From NCBI GenBank assembly GCA_961205875.1, contig OY540813.1, positions 30,351,001 to 30,415,000 on the forward strand: DNA of 64,000 bases, in the 5' to 3' direction. This document shows, one piece after another, positions 35,776 through 46,790 of the stretch (its first letter is position 1; the number at the start of each line of letters is the position of its first letter). The DNA comes from Sialis fuliginosa. Its lineage: Eukaryota; Arthropoda; Insecta; Megaloptera; Sialidae. The position numbers were made by a program, and so were the translations under genes. The notes beneath the pieces are model-generated. The model was not told the DNA's origin, did not search any database, and saw nothing but the letters and a program-made list of their open reading frames with translations.

Positions 35776-36721
35776 CAGAGCTGTGCGGTACTCGAGTACA
35801 AGTACTCGAGTACTGTACTCTAAGTACTTTTAGTGAACTCGGCACTCAGTCCACGAGTACTTTACTTTTAATGTACTTGTACTTGTACTTAACCCATTTT
35901 AAACGGCGAAAAAGTACTCGAGTACATTTTCATGTACTCGAGTACATTTAAATGTACTCGAGTACATTTATGTACTCGAGTACTTTTTCGTGTACTCGAG
36001 TACATTAAACTACACATTAAGTATAATTTTATGCGAGTTCAGACTTGCACAAAACATATTAGTAGTTATTCACTGCCTTGGCGCCAAATAAGTCGGTTTC
36101 ATTGTGGCAGTAGGCCCATTTAAGAATCTGATTCTACATAAAAAAATTTAAAAAACTTTTGTTTGAAACATTATTAAACCCGAGGTGATATTTTACACCT
36201 GATATTATACACCTTTACCGTCTACTCTTCAGATCCAAACCCTAAAATACAAAGAGTCGCAGAAGCAATAAAAATAGGTCCAAAATTGAACTCGAGCTTT
36301 TGCATTATCTTGAAGACAAGAGGGCCAATCTTTCAATGCTAGATAACTACCCGAAAAAAACAACTTTTTAAGCAATATAATACGTGCTTGCCATCATCAG
36401 CCGCAGTAAAGCGTTTGTTTTCATTTGCGACAATTGTAAACAATCTTCGTCGCCATGCCCTCACAGACGAAAATTTTGAAAAATTCGTCATTCTTGAATC
36501 AAATAAAATAGGATTATATAGTGTTTTATTATAAGCACACCCCTTAGTTAGGTCCCTTAGCCACCCCACTCCCCATTATCATTCAATATTAAAAATGTAC
36601 TCAGTACTCTGTACTCGAGTACTTCTTATTGTGTACTTGTACTTGGTACTCGAGTACATTTTAGGCAGTGTACTTGTACTCAGTACTCGAGTACTTTTTG
36701 TTTGTACTCGGAACAGCTCTG
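35776..36721 (+). mobile_element. hAT element with CTCGAG arrays and decayed transposase
   Basis: Ends CAGAGCTGT and ACAGCTCTG. ACATTAAT on both sides (35768-35775 and 36722-36729) is a perfect 8-bp duplication. GTACTCGAGTAC-type palindromes occur about seven times near the left end and three times near the right, as expected of subterminal transposase-binding sites. A broken hAT transposase C-terminus lies between them. 946 bp. Confidence 0.9.
36215..36532 (+). pseudogene. hAT transposase C-terminal remnant
   Basis: Three frames joined by frameshifts encode the tail of a hAT transposase. First SDPNPKIQRVAEAIKIGPK (about 36227-36284), then IELELLHYLEDKRANLSML (about 36283-36341), then from 36379 NTCLPSSAAVKRLFSFATIV followed by NNLRRHALTDENFEKF. 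The LPSSAAVKRLFS...RR..L....FEK pattern is the conserved hAT dimerisation region (usual form LP.SSA.VERLFS.AG). The N-terminal BED finger and most of the catalytic domain are missing, so it is non-functional. It lies inside the element with intact ends. Confidence 0.8.
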
Positions 36722-36932
36722 ACATTAATGAAAGCATAAAAATAACTATCTAAATAAAAATTCAACACAAATATAAATTATCACGCAACCATTTATAAAT
36801 TACAAGAAAACGCAGTCAATGTGAAACATATCCCGATGATGCATCTCATTTAGAAGTCGTTTCAGCGAGAAACGACTCCTTCTTCCCGGCATTCTGTGAT
36901 TTAGGAGGAACAGCGCCGGGTCCTCCTCCCAC

Positions 36933-36934
<2 letters not shown>

Positions 36935-36986
<52 letters not shown>
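36935..36986 (+). repeat. (CA)26 microsatellite
   Basis: An uninterrupted run of 26 CA dinucleotides. The long minus-strand open frame across it is an artefact of the repeat. Confidence 0.95.
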
Positions 36987-36989
<3 letters not shown>

Positions 36990-37364
36990 CATCGCGTACT
37001 ACATCTATGTAGAGTCCACAGAACGAATAAAACAAGGCGCATATGACGTGGTTTTAATTTGTTAAGATTTGTATAGACTAAAACATTTTTAAATAAGTAA
37101 AAGTTGAGTTTATTATACAATAGGCCAGAATAGATATTATACTTCCTAGAAAATTACTATGTATAAATGTTAATGTATGTATATAAAAGGACAATTTCTT
37201 ATATTCCCGTTATAAATATTTGATCATACATGTTTCAATATTAATTTTCGAGTATAAAATAAATAATTTTCATTTGAAATATTAACTACAAGAAATACTC
37301 AACAAATCCATGTTTTGTAATCAGAATTATTGAGTAAGAACATATGAGCCATTATTTTTATATA

Positions 37365-37600
37365 TGAGGCGTTTATTTTGAAAGTGGCCTAAGTCCATTT
37401 GCGGTAAAAAACACATATTATTCATTTAATATTTGGGGTTATTTTAAAAGTTCTTTAAATTTAACTCTCTTAGAAACACTTAATCAATGTGGCACATTGA
37501 TATCTTATACGTATATTTTTAATTTTATTGAAACGCAAACCCTTAAATATCTCAGTTTAAACATAAGTGGACTTAGGCCATTTTCAAAATAAACGCCTCA
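37365..37600. mobile_element. 236-bp MITE with TA duplication
   Basis: TGAGGCGTTTATTTTGAAAG and inverted CAAAATAAACGCCTCA are the ends; the arms continue through TGGCCTAAGTCCA. TA flanks both sides (37363-37364 and 37601-37602). Confidence 0.75.
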
Positions 37601-37676
37601 TATGTAGAATTTTAGTGAAGGTTTTGTGTTTCAATTCATTTGAATAGTGAAATTAATATCGAGTAATAATACATAA

Positions 37677-37972
37677 AGACCAGAACATAACAGCGCAGTC
37701 GTTCGGAAAATTATTCCAATTAAAACTTTGTTTTTATTTTATTAGGGAGTTTGGCGCGATTATAAAAGTGCAAGGTGCCAAAAAATTTAAATCAAACATT
37801 TTTTTTGTATCATCTTTAAGTTTTTTTGCATAAAAAAGGTCCTTATACTCATATACATATGTAACTCTACTCCTTTATTTGTCATATTTTTTTTAAATTT
37901 CATGAACCCTTGAATTTAGGTATTTTCAATCATAAAAATGTATACTTTTTTTTCGCTACTATGTTCTGGTCT
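37677..37972. mobile_element. Family P element, copy 1
   Basis: Ends AGACCAGAACATA and TATGTTCTGGTCT are exact inverted repeats. The interior (about 37780-37950: GTATCATCTTTAAG, TAACTCTACTCCTTTATTTG, TGAATTTAGGTATTTTCAAT) is an inverted copy of 63600-63780. 296 bp. Confidence 0.65.
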
Positions 37973-38132
37973 AGTAGGTAAATTAAAATATGTTGATACA
38001 TCAATATTACTTTAGAAAATAACGGCTCGTTTAATTGATAATATATTTTTATTGTTTTTTTTCCTACGAAGAATTACAATTATCTAGTATTTTGTTTGTT
38101 TTTATCTTTATGGAAGTCCTTAGACAACTGAG

Positions 38133-38399
38133 CAGGTCCGTAACTACTGCCGGGGAAACCGGGGCAGTTCTACGGGGTCCCCGAGCATAGGAGGCCTCCA
38201 AACAAACGAAAGTTAGGAAATGACATTATTCATCCAAATTCAGAATAAAGGCTCGCGTATGAAATGCACATTCAATATATTTAAATAAATGAATACATAC
38301 ATCCTTAGAATGAGCTGACAAAAAGCGTATTATTATCCAGTTATTTGTTTCGATCTTTTGCTGCCCCGGGGTCCTATAGAATCTATAATAATGGTCTTG
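38133..38399. mobile_element. hAT MITE related to the 5963 element
   Basis: Left CAGGTCCGTAACTACTGCCG; the right end GGTCTTG is degenerate. CAACTGAG (38125-38132) and CAGCTGAG (38400-38407) agree at 7 of 8 bases. It shares the CCGGGGCAG blocks with 5963-6248. 267 bp. Confidence 0.65.
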
Positions 38400-39060
38400 C
38401 AGCTGAGTGAATATACATTTTAATGATAATTAATATAATAAAATAATAATATAAATAGTCTTAAAACTAACATATGAATGTTATATGTGTATAATTTTAT
38501 GTAAATATATTATAAACTGGTCAAGTCTACATACAACTTTAGGTTATATTTGTATAACATATCACTTCCGCCAAGTCTAAACAATAAATCACATAAAGTC
38601 TGCTGTGCCGTGATCGTTATTTTATTTTTCATTTATCTCTAGTATTTCCAGCCTTAATGGATTAATTGCCGTAAGTAATTGTTCTCTAATATAGTAAGTG
38701 TTAAATATGATATATGTAAAAAAATATCTCGATAACTAAATCATATTTAAATCTATTGATTACTTACAATTAAGATAAATACTAAAAATATACACATGCA
38801 TATTTTTTAAATTTCAATTATATCATTAAGACTGCATTTAAAAGTAGAAGCAATGTACGTAATGCTATGGTGAAATTGGGCAATTTTCCGGGAGGGGGGC
38901 AACCAATCTTTACTCATTTTATAAACTTATTACCATAGAAACTACGGTAATGAATTTAATATACAATTCGATATTCTTTTAAATTCAGCGAAGAATATGA
39001 AGAATTATTTAAATAAATTGTTTAGTCGTTACAACCGTTTTAGTAATATACTCGTATAGG
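38400..39060. other. No supported feature
   Basis: AT-rich DNA; a short purine-rich GGGAGGGGGGC run at about 38890-38900. Confidence 0.35.
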
Positions 39061-39290
39061 TACTGGCACCAATCTTGGCCCCTTTAAGAGCAAGGTAAAT
39101 TGTTTTTGGGATTTATGGGTTTCTTTTTTGTAATTCCCATGAACTCATAATACTAATAAAACAAATAGCTCTTCATTAAATTAATTTTATTACCAAAGTT
39201 CGCAAATAAAGTTTTTTTTAATTATAATCTTTTATTTCGTTTTTTTTTTTTCTAGTAATGGGCACCCAGTGATGGACACTTATTAATGAT
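39061..39290 (+). repeat. Family U repeat, copy 2
   Basis: TACTGGCACCAATCTTGGCC through GATGGACACTTATTAATGAT. Inverted copy at 25668-25950. A similar head (ACTGGCATCAATCTCGG) also occurs at about 25415. Confidence 0.65.
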
Positions 39291-39544
39291 TATAAAACGA
39301 TATATACTATACACAAAACTTATTATGCCGGCGCCCATGCCTTCTATAATGTATTAATATGAAGTAAAACTTTGGAAGATACACCGACTAATTCCATGCA
39401 CTTGCTAGCTTTCTAATTTTTTAATAAAAGTATAATTTACTTTTCACTTTTAGTTGAATAAGTCCCTTTGGTACCTGTAAATATGAACTATGTATACTTA
39501 ATATATTATAAAAACAAACATTACAACGGTATGCATACAGTGAG

Positions 39545-39640
39545 CAAACACATTAGAAGATAATCGGTCGAGGATAAGTCGTGCGCGCGTTGTAGCCGCG
39601 GGTTCGACTCCCGCGGACACGTTGCAGCACCCCCTACCAG
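39545..39640 (+). other. tRNA-like sequence with B box
   Basis: CCGCGGGTTCGACTCCCGCG makes a perfect T-arm stem and loop with a pol III B box. The upstream part (TCGGTCGAGGATAAGTCGTG) is only loosely D-arm-like and no acceptor stem pairs. It is more likely a tRNA-derived SINE or pseudo-tRNA piece than a working tRNA. Confidence 0.35.
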
Positions 39641-40102
39641 TACAATTGAGCCGACAATGACCATCCGAACCATAGATCAAAGGTACCCAACACCGCGCGA
39701 TGTTATATATTGATACCGATGGTGATACACAACTGAAATCCTAGACCTACACGTAACTCAATAAATATTTGGGAATTGGTTTGGTGCTTTGATTTCAGAA
39801 TTTCTTCAATTTTATTGTACGTAAAGATGACATTTTTAAGCGACGGCAACACGCTACAGGTCGCAAAATGTAATAAATGAACAGCAATCATTTTGAAAGT
39901 GTAGCTGTTGCTGTCACTTAAAAATTTCAATTTCACAACAAATTGAACTTTATTTATATTTGTATAAGAGAAAATTAAAACCAATCGACATTAAACTAAT
40001 TATAAGTAAATATGGAGATTGTAATGTTTTCTTTCAGAAAATGTAAACTTTTATGTGGGTTACTACAGAAATGTAATATATAATGCTAATTTAATCAATA
40101 TA
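39641..40102. other. No firm feature; one imperfect hairpin
   Basis: An inverted pair (ATTTTTAAGCGACGGCAACA and TGTTGCTGTCACTTAAAAAT, about 39832-39928) lies in a long minus-strand open frame that has no recognisable motif. Confidence 0.35.
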
Positions 40103-40903
40103 AGGGAAAGTTACCATACTTTCCACTCGCTAAATTGAACCACCCTTACATCTCGAAAAGTAGTTTTCAGATTTCTTAAATGGCAACATCGTGCGATAGG
40201 CGCCTAACTTTATTGCATATCGGCTATATTGATTTCCTTGACATGTTGAATGTTAGTGTTTTGTTTCCGCAAATGTAAATAAATGATTTTTGATGTAATT
40301 TTGAGTGATTCGTGCTAAGGGTGTAGTTAGTACAAAGGTAAGCATACAGTGTTTTTAATGTATAGTTTGCAGCAGCAATTTATCAACAATTAACTATCAT
40401 GGATTGATTGGCGGCTTTGATAGGTTATATTTTTGTTAGATTTTTTTTTCTCATTTTTCACACTGTTGCAGTTGGTTAAAATGCAAATCATAAAACTTAT
40501 ACCAATAATCCTGACTATTCCTGACAGATGTGATGATTATTTTTCTTGAATAATTTAAATGAAATAATGGAACGAGACTGATAGTTTTTTGTTTTAATAC
40601 TTATGATAAATAATTGTTTGATAGTTTGTAATTCATAAATATATATTATATTTTGTTTACAGGTAGGTATATTTTAGTTAAGATTCTATTTACAGTACCA
40701 GTTGGCTAAATTGAAACAAAACTCCGATTTCACATTTTGCTGATTTATGTCGAGTTTATAATAATTATATTGATTAATACTAAATAAAAATAAAATCTAT
40801 AAACTGTTGTTTCATTTCATAAAAAATAATTTGTCTAAACCTAAAACTAGTACACTAAATATCTTCATTAAAAAAAGTGGTCCAAATTAACCGACTTTCC
40901 CCT
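40103..40903 (+). mobile_element. Family G element, copy 1
   Basis: Matches the inverted copy at 61734 almost end to end (GGTGTAGTTAGTACAAAG, AACTATCATGGATTGATTGG, ACAGATGTGATGATTA). Ends AGGGAAAGT and ACTTTCCCCT are short inverted repeats. About 800 bp, no coding frame. Superfamily unknown. Confidence 0.75.
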
Positions 40904-41130
40904 ACATACGCAAAAAAAATTATGACGAGAATAGAACACATTCCAAGCCATAGCTCGGGGTGTGCAATATTATTGTAACCAACGAGTATTTTTAATAAAA
41001 AAATGAATTAAAAAACTAGCATTGTTTTTAGAATTCAGTAGAATAAGGGGGCCTCATTAAATGCAATCGGGACCCTTGTTACCTCATACATATCCATATA
41101 ATATAATCTTACACGTAATTCTCGTTGCGT
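40904..41130. other. No supported feature
   Basis: AT-rich DNA leading into a GC-richer stretch. Confidence 0.3.
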
Positions 41131-41196
41131 TGAGTGCGCAATGAGGTGGCACACACACACTATCTCGCGGTAGGCGTACGCACTAACAACACAAAC

Positions 41197-41358
41197 ATGA
41201 CAGGTGACAGTCGGTCACCGCCCACTATGCCTCGCGCGCTACCATCAGCGCCTATAATTTATCAGTCATATACAACAATCCGCCACACAATAGAAATGTT
41301 CAAAATGTTGAAAAGTCGACAACGGCCCGATGATGTTACAACAAATGATATAGCGTGA
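41197..41358 (+). CDS. Candidate small ORF in a GC-rich island, unrecognised
   Basis: ATG at 41197 in a favourable context (A at -3) opens 53 codons ending TGA at 41356-41358: MTGDSRSPPTMPRALPSAPI, then HTIEMFKMLKSRQRPDDV. The frame is also open upstream to 41134. The region (41110-41345) is GC-rich, single-copy in the window and not attributable to a repeat. It could be a first exon, a short peptide or chance. A donor-like GTGAGA overlaps the stop (codon GCG, then TGAGAA), so an exon end at about 41354 is possible. No signal peptide or domain is visible. Confidence 0.3.
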   Translation: MTGDSRSPPTMPRALPSAPIIYQSYTTIRHTIEMFKMLKSRQRPDDVTTNDIA

Positions 41359-41578
41359 GAAACTTCAACAGCTTCAAATTACTGGATTGATTTTTTTTGT
41401 CTATTTGTTCGTGCAGGTATTCCATTCAATGTGTGACTTGTATTGAGATATTATTATTATATTTTGGTTTCGTGTTGAATGAATGTAATTTACGTACATA
41501 TTTAATACTTATACTTTTTTTTTTGTTTTTGTAACTGTATTGCAGAAATGATTTGATACTTATTTTATTATAAATACA

Positions 41579-41776
41579 CAGAGGCGTAACTATACCTAGA
41601 GGTCGATGCGCTCCCAACGAAAACCGAAAAACGCCCCCTGAAGCTGGTAAAGACCTTTTTTTTCGTTGTCATGTATGTTCTTACATCTCTTAAAGTTCTT
41701 ATACCCTATTTTCTACCCTCTTAGGCATTGCGCTCCCGGCGGGGGTCGATTTCGCCAACCTCTAACTACGCCACTG
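41579..41776. mobile_element. hAT MITE, 198 bp
   Basis: Left CAGAGGCGTAACTATACCTA and right inverted TAACTACGCCACTG. TAAATACA (41571-41578) and TAGATACA (41777-41784) agree at 7 of 8 bases. A CAGTGGCGTA-type relative of the 33423 element. Confidence 0.8.
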
Positions 41777-41817
41777 TAGATACATACATATACAATAAAA
41801 TGTATGTATGTTAATAT

Positions 41818-42172
41818 CAGGGCTTTCGTTTTGGTTTTCGTTCCGGTTCGAGTAAAAAAATATATTTCGGTTCGTTTTCGGTTTTCGTTCCGAAAAAAAT
41901 AACAGTTTTTCCAGTTTTTTCGATTTTAGGTTTAGCTCCGAGTGATTAATTAAAAAAAAAAATGTCTACCATAATTTAGAACATTTTATTGTATGATAGT
42001 TCGAACGACAATTGAAGTGGGAAATAAGATCATGTTAACGCTCGTATTTTAACATGTACTGAACCGTAAAAAACGATATTTTTATTTCCGTTCTGTTCCG
42101 GTTTTCGTTCCGGCAAAAAATAACGGTTTTTCCAGTTTTCGGTTTTCGATTCAGTTCCGGTTCGAAGCCCTG
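41818..42172. mobile_element. hAT MITE with perfect 8-bp duplication
   Basis: CAGGGCTTTCGTTTTGG at the left and CCGGTTCGAAGCCCTG at the right. GTTAATAT lies on both sides (41810-41817 and 42173-42180). The interior is filled with TTCGGTTTTCGTTCCGG repeats near both ends, like subterminal binding arrays. 355 bp. Confidence 0.85.
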
Positions 42173-42184
42173 GTTAATATACAT

Positions 42185-42846
42185 GAAAATTTACAATTTT
42201 TCATTGATTTTTTAAAGCAAAACACCAACCCAACAGTTTTTGGGTATGAGGGTTCCGAATCTGACATCCATTTTTTTCTTGAACACCACCTGGCGCCAGT
42301 TTTGGAAACAAACAAACTTAAACAAAATACCAAACGTATGCGTTTTTCGGCACGATAATTTCGTATCTGATGTTTATTTGACGCCACTACTGAATTTCAA
42401 ATTTTGATTTCATCGGGTATATGGAAATTATTCCCTATAGTATTTTTTTTTTGCATATAATATAATAATAAAAAAACGAAAAAATTATAAGGAAGAATTT
42501 CCATACAGTCAAATGAACATCAGATTCGGAATTATCATGTCGAAAAACGCATAGGTTGATATTTTGTTTTCGTAAAATCAAAAAAACTTTGAAATTTGTT
42601 TTCAAAACTTGCGCCAAGAGGCACTCAAGAAAAAAAATGCATATATATTTTCATATATATTAACATACATACATATTGAATTCAAGGGACTCAAACTTAA
42701 AATTTTCAATCAAAAATGCGGCGAACTAAAGTTGAATGTAGAGGTATAGTTCCATGGGCGTTTTTTCTTAGAATTGACAGTACTTCCACATAGAGGGGGT
42801 AGCCGAGGTTGATAAAATTCCTTCCATACAATTTGGCCCACCCTAA
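42185..42846. mobile_element. Partly palindromic MITE, one TA end preserved
   Basis: The right end CAATTTGGCCCACCCTAA-TA is a mariner-type terminus. Arms at about 42275-42390 and 42490-42640 are inverted copies (TGCGTTTTTCGGCACGATAA; ACTTGCGCCAAGAGG). The matching left terminus is absent next to the neighbouring hAT element. Confidence 0.6.
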
Positions 42847-42848
42847 TA

Positions 42849-43444
42849 TAACATCTATCTAAACTTTTTCTGCATGGTTTCAAATTAAAATGACAGTTTT
42901 GAGGCATTTATTAATAATTTAGTCTTAGTACAATAGTGATTGGTATACCTACACCATCAGCAGTGCACCTAGACCTTTTTTCAAGGGGGTGAGGGGCAAT
43001 TTTGTTTAATAATATATAATATATATATGTTTTAACAAATTCAGGGAGGCCGCTGTGGTCGGTTGGTAGCTTTACATTATTATATTATATTTATTATCAT
43101 TGTTCTAAAAATTATAACGATTTTACACCGTTTAGAAAAAGTTTGATTATATTTTGGTTTATCTATAGTCTATACCTATTATGTATTTTTTATAATACCG
43201 GGAATATGTCGAGAGATCAATCTAATAAGGGTCATGTCTCTCTTTGTCTAGAGTTCTGTTTGGCTAAATAACGGTGTGTACTTTAAATCTTAAATATACA
43301 AATATTAAAACAATAGCACAGAAGAGTAAAAATAAAAACATATACCTTGGTAAGAGTCGCAACAACTTTTCTTTCGACTATTTTCATGTTTTTATTTATT
43401 GAGCCAATATTAATTACGAATAAAAATATTACACAAAAATAAAA
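42849..43444. other. No firm feature
   Basis: GGCCGCTGTGGTCGGTTGGT at about 43048-43067 resembles a pol III A box but no B box follows. The rest is AT-rich. Confidence 0.3.
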
Positions 43445-43445
43445 T

Positions 43446-43511
43446 ATTGTTACTTATCATTATAAGTAACAATGTTTTATATGTATTAACCATTGTTAAT
43501 ACATATAAAAC
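43446..43511. repeat. Two adjacent perfect hairpins
   Basis: ATTGTTACTTATCATTATAA-GTAACAAT (43446-43473) is directly followed by GTTTTATATGTATTAAC and its inverted copy, ending at 43511. Confidence 0.65.
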
Positions 43512-43587
43512 AAAAACTATTCAATACAAGTTTAAAATTGTTTTATAAGATAGGTATCTAACAAAATAATTTCGAGATTTTGAACAT

Positions 43588-43832
43588 TAAAAATTTTTCT
43601 ACTCAGAAGTCATAACTTTAGAGAAAAAGTATAAGATACAAAAAATGTTTATTTTGGTTTAGTAAAACTTGGAGAATTTTTTTTAACATTTCGTATTTTT
43701 TTTTGTTTCTGCTTACAATTGGATAAAATAAATGAAAAAGTTTTAATTCAGTTTTATTAGACCAAAATAAATATTTTTTACGTCTTGTACTTTTTTTCTA
43801 AAACTTATAGTTTCTTAGTAAAAAATTCTTGA
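43588..43832. mobile_element. Palindromic MITE-like element
   Basis: The left arm CATAACTTTAGAGAAAAAGT ... TTTATTTTGGTTTAGTAAAA recurs inverted at 43741-43832. No target duplication seen. Confidence 0.6.
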
Positions 43833-44864
43833 ATATCGTTGAAAGCTTAGGTTGTTCAAAGAAAAGTTTTCAATAAATAGATTACTAAATAAAAACTACT
43901 ATAGGTTCCTATTTAAAAAAAATGATGTTGAACTTCAAAAACCTTGGAGTTCACGATAAAATAACAAATAAATATTACTATTCGATTAACCCCTCACAAC
44001 CACAAATTTTTTTGATTTAAACATTTTTTTCAAGTATGCGATAGTTATGAGATAAAAATCTTTAAAAAAAAATTTACGGTAACAAGAAACAACTGGTTGT
44101 TCGATTTCAGAAGCAGCAAGCGATTAGCGGAACTATCAAAAAGCTGTGAAAGTGAGTTGGTCACATTTATAATATGATAATTGAATATATGTATATAAAT
44201 TACAATTAACTAACCCTTCTGATAGTACAATGCAGAAAGTAATTTTAAAAACTTTTGTACATGCTGATAATTTTTATCTACTGACAACTTAGGTAGGTAT
44301 TATATACATATAATTATATATTTTTTGTTATCATCATACATTGTCAAAATCTGTCAACTTATTAATTACATTTATTTCTAGCACAATGATAAAAATGTGT
44401 AATAACTATAACATTGATACCAGAACTTAAGTATAAAGATTATTTAATCAGCTATATATTTATTGAATACGGATGTGCTAGATTAAATAAACATTATAAA
44501 AATGACATATCAATATGTTATTCCATTCATATTCAAATAAAATGTAATCAATGACAATAAATAAAACACGTTTACAGAAGCCTTTTTATCTTTTGCTAAC
44601 GTATGCCCGTACACGTACCTATACTTTTATTATAAACTGTACTATATAAATATTACATATGTTTCATAGTTGCTTCATTATGCAAGCATACATTTATTAA
44701 AAAATAATTCTTCATAAAATTAAATATGTCATCTTGTTTATTTAAAGAAATTAAACTTCTAAATAAAGGTTAAAACCAGGTCAACATGCAAAATGCAAAT
44801 GCAAGCGAACGCTTACCGAATTTTGTATTAGTGAACATTACTGGATTAGAACGTTTGTCAATGT
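43833..44864. other. No supported feature
   Basis: AT-rich DNA without exon-like frames. Confidence 0.35.
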
Positions 44865-45415
44865 CAGGCGTGGCATTACTGTCCAAACTGCGGCCCGCGA
44901 CACTTTTATGTGCGTCTTGCGGCCACATATAAACAAATAACATTTTTATAATGTTTATTTTAAGTATCGGGTGTTTCAGAATGACTGAGGTTAGTTTTAA
45001 TTTTCCATTGTTTTCTTTAAAATATTGTTCTATTGTGACTTAATTACTCATTTTAATTGATAGATATTTTTTTATAATATGTATAATACAAAATTAGAAT
45101 TTAAAGTATTTTTGTGAATAAATAAAACCATTACTTATTAGTATTTTAAATACTAGAAACCATACAGCTATATTGTGTTGTTGGTTAAATATATATATTT
45201 TTAATTTACTATGACTGAACAACACTTACTTGTTTTTTCCCCTTGGATCAAATGAGACAAATTACAACCCTTTATGACTGGGAGAAAAATTGAGATTTTT
45301 TTTATGCTCAAAAAAAAGTTTCAAAACCGGAAATCTAATTTATTAATATGTGGCCCTTTGAAAATTTTCGGTCGTCATTGCGGCTCGTGGTGCAATTTGG
45401 GTTGGCCAGGTCTGA
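44865..45415. mobile_element. hAT-like element with Helitron fragment inside
   Basis: CAGGCGTGGCATTACTGTCC and inverted GGGTTGGCCAGGTCTG are ends of a CAG-type hAT MITE with GCGGCCCGCGAC and GCGGCTCGTGG subterminal blocks. The 8-bp flanks do not match. 45232-45295 is Helitron B sequence (GATCAAATGAGACAAATTAC). Confidence 0.55.
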
Positions 45416-45477
45416 TCTGATAAGGATAAAATATACAAAAATAGAACAACTATATAGACATAGAGACATGAACTGTG

Positions 45478-45751
45478 CAGTGGCGGATTTAGGAACTAGG
45501 TTGGTACCCGAAGCGGAAAGTTAGTTATGCACCCCTCTATGAAATTGATTGGCTTTTTTTTCGTTGTCACGTCAAATTTAGCGCCCCTAAAAATTATTTA
45601 GGCGTCTTCCTGCAATTTGCGGAGCTTTGTTTAGTCCTCATGTCACTTATTTTAATCTTCATCAAACTCTTCTACCTCATTTTGGTATCCGAGACCCGGG
45701 GGGGGAGGGGAGGGGGATCTCGGGTGTGAACACCTCTTTAGTCCGCTACTG
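45478..45751. mobile_element. hAT MITE, CAGTGGCGGA type
   Basis: CAGTGGCGGATTTAGG at the left and AGTCCGCTACTG at the right. The flanks agree only at ACTGT (5 of 8). GC-rich subterminal block GGGGGGGAGGGGAGGG near the right end. 274 bp. Confidence 0.65.
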
Positions 45752-45832
45752 AGACTGTATATTTTGTACTGCCATGAGTAAAATTTTGTTCACATAGGTG
45801 AAGATAGAAATTAAACCCAACCGGTACACTCA

Positions 45833-46695
45833 TCCTTAATATACATATATAAAGCTCAACGTCTCTCTGTCTGTCTGTCCGTTAGTGCGCTTATCTATCG
45901 AGAACCACTTATCAGATTTACGTGGTTTCTTTTTTCATAGGTACGTTCTCTGGCCTGGTTATAGGCTATATATTGTTACGTTAGGTAACATAACAACTAA
46001 GCAGTGACGATAATAGTAAATCAAGTCGGAAAAAATTTTGCCGTCGGCGCGTTGTTTTACAATACGCTGCCTAAACCGTTCAATATTGAACAAAATAATG
46101 TGTTAAAGAATTGTGTAGAATCAAAAGATCTACAATAAAGTCAGCGACACCATATGTCTTACTTTTTATATTTAAGCTACAATGACTGTTTTTATGTTAC
46201 AAAGAAAATTAAAAATATTTGGGTTTTGTTTACGTGGACTTATGGCCTGCAAAACATTAATCCTTATCGAAATAATTTATTTCATCGTCATAAGTACTTA
46301 CTTAATGTAGATATAATTTGCCCTTTACAGAATCCAATTTGGTCGTATAGTTTAGAAAATATCGAAATATACATACGGGAACATATTATTCGCTCGATGG
46401 CGACCCGTGTCGCGGCGTGCGGTAAGGAATGAACGTACCGTGTAGCCGCACGGCAGAGGGAATGATCACAGACCGGTATTATTTTGATTGTCAATTGTTT
46501 ATTTTATTTTCAATAATTAACTTTTAAATTTAAATAGAACAAAAATTATTTTTACTTTTTGTTCTGATTCGTTTTTGTTAGGTAGATAATTTAAGTGTTA
46601 TTTGGTTTTTATTACATTAATAACTAATCATGTTTGTACTTAATTCAACTATATTTTTTTTAAATCCTAAACAATAATTCCGTAGTCCACGCGAG
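45833..46695 (+). mobile_element. Helitron A, copy 2 (3' hairpin lost)
   Basis: TC after A at 45833 (TCCTTAATATACATATATAA), then CTCTCTGTCTGTCTGTCC. The body matches the other copies to GTAGTCCACGCGAG at 46695, where the second hairpin arm and CTAG are replaced by family X sequence. Confidence 0.85.
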
Positions 46696-46790
46696 TGTTT
46701 AAAATAAAGACAAGCATAGACCCAATAAATTCTTTCTTTGTGAAGACTCTGATTTTTGAATTAGATGCACAGTCCAATAGAATTTCCAAT
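46696..46790 (+). mobile_element. Family X fragment
   Basis: TGTTTAAAATAAAGACAAGC, CTTTGTGAAGACTCTG and TTGAATTAGATGCACAGTCC match X1 and the fragment at 14427. The terminal CATAGA repeat is lost. Confidence 0.5.

Noticed and set aside
36800-37120. 106-codon minus-strand frame
   Set aside because: Its middle is the translation of the CA microsatellite (CVCVCV run), a repeat artefact.
39545-39640. Functional tRNA gene
   Set aside because: The T-arm is perfect but no D-arm, anticodon stem or acceptor stem can be built around it.
39703-39984. 93-codon minus-strand frame as a gene
   Set aside because: It has no recognisable motif, its codon use is AT-driven, and part of it is an imperfect hairpin.
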